Of a stretch of 22,742 nucleotides of DNA, positions 1-8,850 are shown in pieces. The position numbers were made by a program, and so were the translations under genes. The stretch spans positions 1-22,742 of the forward strand of contig LT636011.1 in NCBI GenBank assembly GCA_900128565.1. The letters are read 5' to 3'. Each line of letters starts with the position of its first letter. Position 1 is the stretch's first letter. The notes under the pieces are model-generated. The model did not search any database. It was not told where the DNA came from and was given only the letters and a program-made list of their open reading frames with translations. Source of the stretch: Stramenopiles sp. TOSAG23-6 (taxonomy: Eukaryota > Sar).

Positions 1-1
1 A

Positions 2-3000
2 ACATTTCTTCGTCATAAATCACACGTAACACGTGGCAAAACAAGATGGGAATTACACCAACTATTACTTGTATTGCTTAAAAGAGGAGAGGTATCAGAT
101 GTTGAATTATTAGGATTCAATCTCACACATCTGACGGATATGAAAACAAAAAGTCAATATGGACGACCTAGTGTGAAACTATGCATAAAACAACGGGGTT
201 TGTTATTGGCGTGTTTAGAAGAAGTTGTTACATTCATTCTACGTGGTCGAACAATTAGTCCCAATGAGTTAGACTATGCTGCTAAAATCATGGCATTATG
301 TGCGATACGAAATAGTAAGATTAGGCGGGGATTGTTTCAAGCTGTTCTGTCCCAAGCTGAAGAAAAGAAAGAAATTCGTCAATGGCAAAATGTCAATTTT
401 TTTCTTGATGAAAAATTGTATTTTCCTGGTGAAGCTCCGCTTGCACCTCCACTAAAACCACGCTTGAAATTAAATAAATTGGACACAAAGGATAGTAAAA
501 ATGATCCTGGTATTGTAGCAGTTAGATCAATGTCATTTCCTCAGAAACAGAATAAACGAAATCGTAGGTCTAGTGCAGTGTCGCAGGATGTTTCACTTTT
601 AGTACTAGATTGGCATTTAGTTGACGACTTAATTCGGTCAGATGCTAATGCTGGGCAAAATATTTTAGATAAACAGGAAAATAAGTTTTGGAATCCAAGA
701 TACTCACAGGTATGGGCAAATAAACTTCGGGGTAGTTCTACAAAAACTGAAGACAACACTGTTTTCAATAATTTAGTCGATAGTTGTGAGAGTGGTGGTG
801 TGTCAACAACGGGTACATTATTGTTTCATAAATTTGCCGAAGCTTGGCTCAATAATGTCATAGAATATGTCGGATTATTTGAATCATCGAAACGATTTGG
901 TAAAAAAAATCTTGCCTGGGAAGATATTCCTGGATATCGTATACTTCTTCGTATTGTAATGATTCAATTAGATGGCAGTGCTCCTCATTTATGGCCAGAT
1001 TCTCTCATTGAGTTGTGTACTTCTCTTTTATGCGATTCGCGTAATATAACACCATTTGTTAGAATTGCTTTTGAAAAAACGAATATGAATTCAAGTATTC
1101 AGTGTGTAAAAGCTACGATTGATACAGTAGCAATGTGGATGAGGCATTCTCGTATTGGGTGGAAATCAATCAAAACTATATGGAAACAAAGTTTGGAGTG
1201 CTTGTGTCGTCCTCACTTACCTGCTACATTTGACTTTATTTTTTTTCAGGAATGTTTTAGAAGATTGTTGACTAATCCAAAAATATCTATTGTATTGAAA
1301 GGCATCTGGCTTCTTGGAAATGAATGGGACTCTTTGCCGCCAACAGAAGCAAGACGATTTTCACAGTGGATACTTAATCGCCATTTTTATCGTATCTTAC
1401 TTCATTGGTGGCGACCTCATTGTGCACCACTGATGGCCAAGCTAACTCTATATCGTCTTCTTCGTGAACGGTTTTGGCATGAAACGGAAGATAACGATGC
1501 AAATAATCACATTCAAAAGTTTCAGGTAAGAGGAACAATGTCATCTGTGATACAAAGTAAAAAGACTTTTATGAAAAGCAGTAGTTTCTTCGAGACACTT
1601 GAGCCCAAAAATGAAACGATGAAAAAGAGTTTTGATTTATCTGAACTACGCGATAAAATGTTACAAACTGTTGGTAAAAACTGCACCTCATGCTCCTCAT
1701 GGCGTATGTGTGGAAATAGACAATCAATAAGACATGAATCAAGTGCGAGGTTGAGAAAATGTTTGGATGGCATCAAAGAAGTTGAAGGTATGGATATCAT
1801 TAATTGGCTTTCGTCGATGGAAGAGATAAATACAGATGTGGCTCATTCCATGGCAAATATAATGGTTCAATCTGGCTTATTGTATTGTATAAGAGAAAAC
1901 CTAAATATCGCAACTTCTTTGGACGAAAAGTTTTCTAATGTTGATGAAATTCCTTCTATTCCAAGTTTAGCGTCTAAAAGTTCTTTCTCAGAAGCCTCGG
2001 GTATTGCTATACTAGAGCTTCAAGAAAAACCTAATGATATTAATGAAGAGATATCATTTTCTGTTGAATCTACCTATGCTTGTCTACCTCATACGAAATA
2101 TAACAAGATCGAAAGCGACGACAGTTCAAAGGTTTCTGAAATTAATATACCAACTATCGCTGGTTTGGGACACGGAATTGCAGAATCAAATATTCCAGTA
2201 GTATTCAAATGCCACGAAGAAAGTTCTTCACTTGATGTTGATGTGAGTTCCCGTCGAGTATTTATGGCAATGATTCGACATCTTCAGCGAATGCTTATTC
2301 CATTTTGTGGTGGCGAACTGAAACGCATTAGTCTTTTATTGCCACAGCTTAAACAAACTTTGGAAGAGCGAAAAGAGTATTTTCAATCAGATAATTGGAA
2401 AGCGAAAATAAAACATAATGTGGAAGCCTCAGCAAACCTTGCACGCGAAGAATTTAAATCTGGTTGTCAACTACAAGAAGCTGATATTAAATTGAAGACG
2501 GCGTCGATATCGAGACAAGCTGCTGCGAAAGCCCATAGAGCTAGCTTGATGCAAGACTCACGTAACGTAGATCGTGCTGTACAAGTTGCTACTGAAACGA
2601 GCCGCAATGTGGATGTCACGAACGCATTGACTTTATTACAAAAATTACAAACAGAAATTGATGATTTAGAAGAAACTTTCAAATTATACGAAGATATTAA
2701 TGATGTTATCCCCGTTTTAAAATGTATGGAATATTTCGATAAAACTACACTGAAATGTGTCACCCTACCGCCTGATATCGAAACATACTCTAGTAGTCCA
2801 AGTAATGATGATACGAAGCAAGACGATGGAGTTTGTATACCTTCAAGCAGCTCTAGCATAAGTGATTCGAAGTACATTGCCGCGTCATTCAGTGATGATT
2901 ACAAACGATCATATGTCGTTCGTGAGTCTATTGTTGCATATTCTCTCACCTCATTATATACGGAAGATATGATTTTATCCAATTCTCTTGCTTGTGATAA

Positions 3001-3049
3001 TATTGTATCACTACCTGAATTTGCTTGTGAATTGGTCCCACACAGTTAA
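2..3049 (+). CDS. DUF1765-like (UPF0592-type) large protein, 5' truncated
   Basis: The frame is open from the first bases of the window, with no stop and no ATG that must be the start, so the N-terminus lies outside. About 1015 residues are visible, ending in TAA. Residues about 409-484 (nt 1225-1450) have the order of conserved features I associate with fungal DUF1765/UPF0592 proteins: a leader 'SIVLKGIWLLGNEWD', then an acidic/Arg stretch, then 'FYRILLHWW' and 'LTLYRLL'. The rest of the N-terminal half is helical. The middle is polar and Ser-rich. Residues about 800-900 are a charged coiled coil with Ala/Arg/Glu heptad character. No signal peptide or membrane segment is visible. The cellular role of DUF1765 proteins is not established, so none is given. 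It is transcribed toward the ankyrin gene (convergent, 211 nt gap). Family assignment is from memory of the motif and moderate; the reading frame is certain. Confidence 0.75.
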   Translation, partial: TFLRHKSHVTRGKTRWELHQLLLVLLKRGEVSDVELLGFNLTHLTDMKTKSQYGRPSVKLCIKQRGLLLACLEEVVTFILRGRTISPNELDYAAKIMALCAIRNSKIRRGLFQAVLSQAEEKKEIRQWQNVNFFLDEKLYFPGEAPLAPPLKPRLKLNKLDTKDSKNDPGIVAVRSMSFPQKQNKRNRRSSAVSQDVSLLVLDWHLVDDLIRSDANAGQNILDKQENKFWNPRYSQVWANKLRGSSTKTEDNTVFNNLVDSCESGGVSTTGTLLFHKFAEAWLNNVIEYVGLFESSKRFGKKNLAWEDIPGYRILLRIVMIQLDGSAPHLWPDSLIELCTSLLCDSRNITPFVRIAFEKTNMNSSIQCVKATIDTVAMWMRHSRIGWKSIKTIWKQSLECLCRPHLPATFDFIFFQECFRRLLTNPKISIVLKGIWLLGNEWDSLPPTEARRFSQWILNRHFYRILLHWWRPHCAPLMAKLTLYRLLRERFWHETEDNDANNHIQKFQVRGTMSSVIQSKKTFMKSSSFFETLEPKNETMKKSFDLSELRDKMLQTVGKNCTSCSSWRMCGNRQSIRHESSARLRKCLDGIKEVEGMDIINWLSSMEEINTDVAHSMANIMVQSGLLYCIRENLNIATSLDEKFSNVDEIPSIPSLASKSSFSEASGIAILELQEKPNDINEEISFSVESTYACLPHTKYNKIESDDSSKVSEINIPTIAGLGHGIAESNIPVVFKCHEESSSLDVDVSSRRVFMAMIRHLQRMLIPFCGGELKRISLLLPQLKQTLEERKEYFQSDNWKAKIKHNVEASANLAREEFKSGCQLQEADIKLKTASISRQAAAKAHRASLMQDSRNVDRAVQVATETSRNVDVTNALTLLQKLQTEIDDLEETFKLYEDINDVIPVLKCMEYFDKTTLKCVTLPPDIETYSSSPSNDDTKQDDGVCIPSSSSSISDSKYIAASFSDDYKRSYVVRESIVAYSLTSLYTEDMILSNSLACDNIVSLPEFACELVPHS

Positions 3050-3075
3050 ATGTAAAATATGAGACTACAATTTTA

Positions 3076-3081
3076 AATAAA
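3076..3081 (+). terminator. Poly(A) signal AATAAA of the DUF1765-like gene
   Basis: A perfect AATAAA lies 27 nt after the TAA stop, in AT-rich sequence. It is the only exact hexamer on this strand in the gap. Confidence 0.5.
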
Positions 3082-3191
3082 TCTATCCTGAAAATTTTAT
3101 ATATTTTTCTAAAACCTTAAAGCAGGTAAGTGATATTTGTAAAGTTATTCAAAGTTTACCGAATATAACTTTACGTCATTTTATAACAATT

Positions 3192-3197
3192 TTTATT
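3192..3197 (-). terminator. Poly(A) signal AATAAA of the ankyrin gene
   Basis: TTTATT on the plus strand gives AATAAA on the minus strand about 64 nt past the ankyrin stop. The convergent transcripts would end inside the same 211-nt gap. Confidence 0.4.
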
Positions 3198-3260
3198 GAT
3201 TCTTTGTAATATTTATATAATATTGTACACATTTTGAAGCTGTGGTTCGCGAAGGGTATT

Positions 3261-6095
3261 CTATGGCTTTTCCCTACGAAATGCTAGTGGGTATTCTCCA
3301 TCATCGGTATCATCAGCAAACTCATCTGGATCTATACAATGCGCATTCAAGGTATTCCTTGTAGTTTCTGCTTTACCTCCACCATAATTCATGTCGCTAC
3401 TTTTGTGCTCTGTAGTGGATGTAGATTCCCCAAATGCCCTCATTACATTAATGAGATGTTGGTTTGCATTCTTTTGTATAGCAAGTTGTAGTGGTGTCAA
3501 TCCTTGTTTATCTTTCTTCATAAAATCTACTCCAGCTGCATACAAACATTTCACTGCTGGCTCATGGTTATTTGCAGCCGCAAGATGCAATGGAGTCCAA
3601 CCAAAGTCATCCACTGATTCTAGAGTACTATTTCTGCATTCACTCGTTAATAACCTAATAACATTTGCCCGACCCTTGGAGGCTGCAAGATGCAAAGGTG
3701 TTCGTCCATACTTTGTCAATCCTAAAAGCAAACCACTCAATTTATATTCTTTTCCGCGAGATTGATGTTTTGTATGTGATTTATTTTTGGCAAAACTCTT
3801 TTCTAGCAATAAATTGATTATTCCCGTACTTCCAGCCCATGCAGCATAATGTGCAATATTCCAATCTCGTTTGTCTTTTCCATTTATATTCACACCAGCA
3901 CTAATTAATATTTGTGCTGTGCTCACATGATTGCCACCTACCTTGCTATAATGCGCAGAAGCATGCAATGGCGTCCGGTTGTGTTTATCACGCAATGTCA
4001 AATTAGCACCAGCATCTATCAACATCTTTGCTATACGAGGTCGCCCAAAACATGCTGCTATATACAAAGGTGTTCGGCCATGTGAATCCTGCGCATCAAT
4101 ATTACTATCCTGTGCATCAATTAATATTCTAACAACATTATGAAAACCATGTTCAGCAGCTCTGTGACATGGTGTGCGAAATTCTTCATCTCTGGTACAT
4201 GGATCCCCACCGTTTTTGATTAGCGCTGAAACTGCACCAACATGACCACCTCCAGCAGCCAGATGCATTGCTGTTCTCCCACATTCATCTGTCGCTTCAA
4301 TATCAACGATTGATTCGTGGCCATTTCCTAAAAGAAAGTTAATAACATCAGCATGTCCTTTTTTGGAAGCCCAGTGCAATGGCGAACCTCCATCTTCATC
4401 TTCTCTAGATATATCAGCACCAGCTTCAGCTAATTGCTTGAGTACATCAACGTGTCCCATATCTGCCGCTAGATGTGCTGCCGACCTTCCACTATGATTA
4501 GTTACATTGGGGTCAATTCCTGCTGATAATATCTGACTACTACAATCATCATGACCTTTCCATGCAGATAAATGGAGACAATTCCAGCCATAAGCATCAC
4601 TTAAGGCGGCCTCTGCACCATTTGCTAACAGCCATTTAGTTAGTTTTGAATGACCTGATAAACATGCTAAATGGAGAACACACCGTCCTGACTTATTAGG
4701 CGTCATTAAAAGACGTTGAATTGCCTTTTTTTGTGATTCTTTGTAATTTACTCGCAACATTTGTTTACTATTTTTATCATTATTCATTACATCATTCTCT
4801 TCTTTTTTGAGCATTTCGAGCCTGTGTAAATCCAATTCATTTGCTACTCTAGTCTTGTTCTCATTGATTGCAACAAGTGCCGTGTTGTCACCAACTCGTT
4901 TTGCACCAGCAAATAATAATATCTTTACTATTTCCATCTCTCCTTTGTCTGCCGCCCAGTGCTGTGCTTGTCGTCCTGTAATATCAACCGCCCGAATATC
5001 TGCACCATGTTCTAAAAGAAATGTTACCATGTCAATCCGGCCTTTCGTCGCTGCCCAATGCAGAGGTGTAGCTCCTTCTGCATCAGCAGTAGACACAAGA
5101 GCAAACACACCTTTTTTTCTGCTCAACAGAATCTTTGCAACATCAACATATCCTTTTCCAGCTGCTAGTATTAAAGCTGTGCGGCCTGCTTTATCTATCA
5201 TTCTAAGAAGATCATTTTGGCCTGTGTTATTTTTTGATTCTACAGCTGGTGCTTTTTCGAATCGATCCAAGAGCAATTCAACTGCAATTGGGTGGCCTTT
5301 AACAGCTGCCCAATGCATAGGGGTCGCGCCATCTTTATCAAGAGCACAAATACGTTTTCTCAATGGAATACCAGATTTTTTATTTGCCATTGAACTGCAG
5401 AGTAGTTTAATACATTCTATGTGACATTTTGCAGCACCTGTATGTAAAGGTGTCTTGCCTTTTAAATCCATAGCTAACAGTGAAGCCCCACTTGTAACGA
5501 GTAACTTGGTTGTCTGTATCTGATCCATACGAACCGAGTAGTGCAACGCAGTAGCCCCATAGTTATCAACAGAATCAATGTTGATGTTTAAATTTTCTAG
5601 ACAATATTTTAGGACACCTGTATGTCCCGCACCGGCACTTAGATGCAAAACGTTGCGACCTTTATCATTCTTAATTCTAATGTCTGATTCATTGTCAATC
5701 TTACTGACTACTTCTTTAAATCTCAGGAAATCGCCAGTCCTCGCCAAAGTGAGGAGTGTGGACGTATCAGCACCCTTACCTCTCCGAATCTTTCGCCGTC
5801 GTATACCTCGACTTTTACTATGGGGTTTCAGCTTTGGTGTTCCTGATGGTCTCTTGGGCATCCGTGGGGGTGGTACGGATGCATTTGATCGACCAACATC
5901 CGTATGCTCTACTGTATTTGTTGTTCTCTCTGGAATGCTCGGAACTGCTATGGCGGTTGGAATGTTGTCAAGCTGTGAAACATTAACTGCAAAAGGCACA
6001 GTTTGATTTTGCACAACAGCGAAGGGGGGCATACATGTTGGAGGTCGAGGCTGTCTACGCGCGGCACGACTAGCTCGTAAACCACTTTCTGACAT
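3261..6095 (-). CDS. Large ankyrin-repeat protein (about 20 repeats)
   Basis: This 944-residue protein starts at ATG (6095) and ends in TAG. Residues 1 to about 105 are Pro/Ser-rich, then basic; 'SRGIRRRKIRRGKG' looks like a nuclear-localisation or nucleic-acid-binding patch. From about 110 to 900 I count roughly 20 ankyrin repeats with the usual 'DxxGxTPLHxAAxxGH...VxxLLxxGA' pattern. There are eight in a first block, then a charged linker of about 60 residues (around 400-465), then about twelve more. Several repeats carry short insertions, such as a basic Lys/His-rich one in repeat 17. The C-terminus is acidic. No kinase, ion-channel, F-box, SOCS or death domain is visible, so it is probably a protein-binding scaffold. 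Ankyrin repeats bind protein partners, and no partner can be named from sequence. The gene is divergent from the small gene at 6221, sharing a 125-nt promoter region. Confidence 0.93.
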   Translation of the reverse strand: MSESGLRASRAARRQPRPPTCMPPFAVVQNQTVPFAVNVSQLDNIPTAIAVPSIPERTTNTVEHTDVGRSNASVPPPRMPKRPSGTPKLKPHSKSRGIRRRKIRRGKGADTSTLLTLARTGDFLRFKEVVSKIDNESDIRIKNDKGRNVLHLSAGAGHTGVLKYCLENLNINIDSVDNYGATALHYSVRMDQIQTTKLLVTSGASLLAMDLKGKTPLHTGAAKCHIECIKLLCSSMANKKSGIPLRKRICALDKDGATPMHWAAVKGHPIAVELLLDRFEKAPAVESKNNTGQNDLLRMIDKAGRTALILAAGKGYVDVAKILLSRKKGVFALVSTADAEGATPLHWAATKGRIDMVTFLLEHGADIRAVDITGRQAQHWAADKGEMEIVKILLFAGAKRVGDNTALVAINENKTRVANELDLHRLEMLKKEENDVMNNDKNSKQMLRVNYKESQKKAIQRLLMTPNKSGRCVLHLACLSGHSKLTKWLLANGAEAALSDAYGWNCLHLSAWKGHDDCSSQILSAGIDPNVTNHSGRSAAHLAADMGHVDVLKQLAEAGADISREDEDGGSPLHWASKKGHADVINFLLGNGHESIVDIEATDECGRTAMHLAAGGGHVGAVSALIKNGGDPCTRDEEFRTPCHRAAEHGFHNVVRILIDAQDSNIDAQDSHGRTPLYIAACFGRPRIAKMLIDAGANLTLRDKHNRTPLHASAHYSKVGGNHVSTAQILISAGVNINGKDKRDWNIAHYAAWAGSTGIINLLLEKSFAKNKSHTKHQSRGKEYKLSGLLLGLTKYGRTPLHLAASKGRANVIRLLTSECRNSTLESVDDFGWTPLHLAAANNHEPAVKCLYAAGVDFMKKDKQGLTPLQLAIQKNANQHLINVMRAFGESTSTTEHKSSDMNYGGGKAETTRNTLNAHCIDPDEFADDTDDGEYPLAFRREKP

Positions 6096-6220
6096 GACAA
6101 CTTTGTTCTAGTAACTTGGGAACTACCTACTTATACTACTATATGTAAGGTGCGGTAATAATAAGCTGTTGTTCACTTATATCGGCACAGATAATAATTT
6201 CTCAGCATAAATGTCCATAA
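6096..6220. promoter_or_regulatory. Short divergent promoter region (ankyrin / small gene)
   Basis: Only 125 nt separate the ATG of the ankyrin gene (-) from the ATG of the small gene (+). Both promoters and 5' UTRs must fit here or overlap a coding region. The sequence has AT-rich stretches (TATACTACTATATG around 6132-6145) but no motif I can name with confidence. Confidence 0.45.
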
Positions 6221-6228
6221 ATGTCTAA
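6211..6228 (+). promoter_or_regulatory. Upstream ORF overlapping the start of the small gene
   Basis: ATG TCC ATA AAT GTC TAA encodes five residues and ends 8 nt inside the ORF that begins at 6221. The two ATGs sit in a duplicated ATAAATGTC. If the transcript starts upstream, scanning ribosomes meet this ATG first, which could lower translation of the main ORF. Whether the mRNA includes it is unknown. Confidence 0.35.
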
Positions 6229-6628
6229 GATGAACCAAACGGACACGAAGAAAAATGTTTTCGAAGTAGAACATTCCGTTCCTAGTGCAAACATTATCAA
6301 CGCTGAACTAGTCGAACGAGTAGTACGTTGTGTCAAAGAAATCGTAGACAGTCAACGCGATTTGCTAGATAAAGGTTGTAGCGATACTGTCTTAGACAAA
6401 ACTCTCGGAAATGGCCTAGTAGCACTGCGTGTAGAAATGATACACATCTTGCAGCTCCAGAGATCATTGTTAACAGCTATTGGGCCGCAGAAATCTACGG
6501 AGGATGTATGTGAAACTTTAGACAGCATTGAATATGACCAAAATATTACATTGGAATTGCAGCGAGAAAAAAACTGTTGTTTGGATGATTTATCCAAAGA
6601 GGTTGATAGCATACTGAATATAGAATAA
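6221..6628 (+). CDS. Small helical protein, unrecognised
   Basis: This 135-residue ORF runs from ATG to TAA. I do not recognise the family. The predicted product is acidic and mostly helical, with heptad-like hydrophobic spacing through 'ELVERVVRCVKEIVDSQ' and 'LVALRVEMIHILQLQRSLL', so it may be a small coiled-coil subunit of a larger complex. It has four Cys and no clear metal-binding spacing, no signal peptide and no membrane segment. It is supported as a gene by good length, a fitting place between two convergent/divergent neighbours, and an AATAAA 8 nt after the stop. The overlapping reverse-strand ORF (6352-6648) looks like a shadow. Small helical subunits of Mediator, BLOC-type or kinetochore complexes have this look, but no specific match can be claimed. 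Confidence 0.7.
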   Translation: MSKMNQTDTKKNVFEVEHSVPSANIINAELVERVVRCVKEIVDSQRDLLDKGCSDTVLDKTLGNGLVALRVEMIHILQLQRSLLTAIGPQKSTEDVCETLDSIEYDQNITLELQREKNCCLDDLSKEVDSILNIE

Positions 6629-6635
6629 TTATGCA

Positions 6636-6641
6636 AATAAA
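6636..6641 (+). terminator. Poly(A) signal AATAAA of the small gene
   Basis: Exact AATAAA 8 nt after the TAA stop, inside the 68-nt convergent gap to the SAP gene. Confidence 0.45.
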
Positions 6642-6696
6642 AATACAAATTTAATTTTACCTTAATTCTTGGAAATATTTGTTGGCCGAAAAAAAA

Positions 6697-8850
6697 TCAG
6701 TCAACCACTGTAAAGAATGAAAGCATTCGTTCTATCAAAATACTTTTTTTACCTGAAACTTTTCCTCCTTTCACTCTCAAGCAAGTCTTTAGCTGTGCAC
6801 AAGTCATATTAAGCATGTGGCTCCTCATACTTTCTTTAGATTGTAGCTTTGATATATTTGAAATTGTTAAATCTACATTAGCATCTTTCGCGGCTGATTG
6901 TTTGTTCTTTAGTTTTCGTTTCGTCTTACCAAAAGAAGCACAACGATTTGAACGACTATTATCTGGTGCCATCACTGTAGGAATATTCCTTCTAATCAGC
7001 ATGGGGTTTATTTGTGTAGTACCATATTGCTTTATTTTACCTCGGACAAACATGGTTTTCTTCTTTTGGAGCAATAAAGGATTCTTGATACTTATTGCTT
7101 TGAACCGTTTAGGTTTTCTGTTGGTGCTATTTGAGAAAGATGAATGAGACAATAAAATATTATTTCGTTTAGATGGAATACCAAAGTTTTTTGAAACTGA
7201 AAATACATTTCGATTTGTTTTTGTATTAACAGGTAATCTACTAGTGATTTTACGTTTTCTGCAAATATTTTTTATAACTTTCTTTTCTACTTCAGGTGAG
7301 TATATAGTGCGAGATGAAGGAGAACGAGGTGGACGCGAATTTAATTTTCTTACCGGAGCTTTCACGAGAGATAACATTTTGACAAAATCATCTATGGACA
7401 ATATTCTTTGATTTTCATCATTATCTATTATTGACAGACTTGGCAGAAAAGTATTATCTTTATTGTGAGATAAACTCTTTTTATGAGATGTACTATTATT
7501 TTTCTTCTCTGATAATATAGATGTAGCTGAGGTGCAATGAAACTGAGAAATGTTTGTAGCTTCATTTTTATGCTTAGCTAAGAGTTTGTTCGCTGAAGTA
7601 AAATGAAATTTTTGTCGCTTCGTTGATTTCAATGTTTTTTTTTTTTCTCTAAGATTTTGCAAAGGCGCAACATTACTTGAAGCATTTTCGTTGGTTGTCT
7701 TTTTACAATGTGTATTATCAGTGTTATTTAAATTTCCAGATATGTATGCCATACTTTGATTATTTATCAAAATAATCAATCCATCAGATGAATCTACTAA
7801 ACTCGACGTTGCATCACTGCTTATTTCGGCACAATATCTCCAACTAAATAGTTTTAATTCGTACATATTAGTCCAAAGATAACATAACGGGAGTCTGTGC
7901 ATATCAATGGATCCAGGGTTTACTAATTTCATTTTCACAATATCACAGCAGAGGGAAATTTCCTCGATATTTTCATTGATTGTTCCAAGATTAAAAGTAG
8001 GTTTATACAGACGCTCAACTTCAACGAAAGGACAAACATTAGCTTCTATATTAGATCTACCGAATAAATCAAACCAGCACTGAATATGTTCGTCTCGACT
8101 AGAAACTTCGTATAAACCAAAACCACGGTCTCTATTTTGATAGTCTAACTTTGTAACAAATTCTTCGGGTGAAGAAACAACTTTGAAAAGTTCTACATCT
8201 TCTAGTGAAGGCAAGGATTTTGCTGTGGCTTTTATCGACATATTGATGTACTTTTTAGTTGCGTCAAGTGATTTGTGTGTATACGATTCACAACGAAATA
8301 TACCTGATTCGATATTGAGTAATACTGGTACAGTCGATTGATTTCTTTTACGAATAAGAACTCTATTCTTGAATGCTTCCCTGGGTATAGAAATAGAAAA
8401 TTTGAAACAATCAAGAAGCCCTTGGTCTGTTGTATTTAATCTAGGAGTGACAAACCAATCACCAGCTGGTTTCCAAGCACGTAAATTACGTGTCATGATT
8501 TTGCGCCGCAGCCTGAACGTTAGTAAATTTTCCAAGTGTGTTTTCCCGTCAATTTGCACTAAACAAGGTTTACCAACACTTACGCCTTTTTTCGTAGCAA
8601 CGATTTTGACATCTATATCCACAGTTTCAGATACAACTAGTTGCATTTGATGAGATACAAGCACATATGCTCGTTGACCTTTGTCGATAAGAATGTGACC
8701 AATCCTAAGAAGTGTTTTTGTATCACACTCTCCTATAATTTGGTGTACAAAGACATTCAAAGTTTTCTTCAAAATAAGTTTCGGAGACAGACCAACAACG
8801 AAAGTATGTTGATTTGATTTAAAAGGATTCACTGGCACCTTATACTCCAT
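6697..8850 (-). CDS. SAP-domain nuclear protein
   Basis: The first in-frame ATG is at 8850, giving 717 residues. The longer open frame begins with a TTG codon at 8856, just below an in-frame stop at 8860-8862. Residues about 679-713 form a SAP domain: 'MTCAQLKTCLRVKGGKVSG' followed by 'KKSILIERML' matches the helix-turn-helix consensus with Leu at the usual sites and the SGKK turn. SAP domains bind DNA, often scaffold-attachment AT-rich DNA, and occur in chromatin, repair and RNA-processing proteins. Residues 1 to about 330 look globular with many beta strands, but I recognise no family. Residues about 370-640 are low-complexity, rich in Lys, Asn and Ser with many basic clusters, consistent with a nuclear protein. 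No membrane segment is visible. It is divergent from the Lys-rich gene at 9201. Confidence 0.85.
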   Translation of the reverse strand: MEYKVPVNPFKSNQHTFVVGLSPKLILKKTLNVFVHQIIGECDTKTLLRIGHILIDKGQRAYVLVSHQMQLVVSETVDIDVKIVATKKGVSVGKPCLVQIDGKTHLENLLTFRLRRKIMTRNLRAWKPAGDWFVTPRLNTTDQGLLDCFKFSISIPREAFKNRVLIRKRNQSTVPVLLNIESGIFRCESYTHKSLDATKKYINMSIKATAKSLPSLEDVELFKVVSSPEEFVTKLDYQNRDRGFGLYEVSSRDEHIQCWFDLFGRSNIEANVCPFVEVERLYKPTFNLGTINENIEEISLCCDIVKMKLVNPGSIDMHRLPLCYLWTNMYELKLFSWRYCAEISSDATSSLVDSSDGLIILINNQSMAYISGNLNNTDNTHCKKTTNENASSNVAPLQNLREKKKTLKSTKRQKFHFTSANKLLAKHKNEATNISQFHCTSATSILSEKKNNSTSHKKSLSHNKDNTFLPSLSIIDNDENQRILSIDDFVKMLSLVKAPVRKLNSRPPRSPSSRTIYSPEVEKKVIKNICRKRKITSRLPVNTKTNRNVFSVSKNFGIPSKRNNILLSHSSFSNSTNRKPKRFKAISIKNPLLLQKKKTMFVRGKIKQYGTTQINPMLIRRNIPTVMAPDNSRSNRCASFGKTKRKLKNKQSAAKDANVDLTISNISKLQSKESMRSHMLNMTCAQLKTCLRVKGGKVSGKKSILIERMLSFFTVVD
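6712..6816 (-). other. SAP domain coding segment
   Basis: Encodes residues about 679-713, at the very C-terminus. This is unusual only in that the protein ends four residues after the domain. Confidence 0.75.

Noticed and set aside
1526-1603. CAG|GTAAGA donor inside the first gene, with an AG 78 nt on (multiple of three)
   Set aside because: The frame reads through without a stop and the residues look ordinary; no branch site or T-rich tract. Possible retained intron, but unsupported.
4807-5424. 205-codon forward ORF inside the ankyrin gene
   Set aside because: Antisense shadow of ankyrin repeats; its own periodic pattern simply mirrors the repeats.
6815-7147. 110-codon hydrophobic forward ORF inside the SAP gene
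   Set aside because: Complement of Lys/Asn-rich codons gives Phe/Leu-rich nonsense; no independent support.
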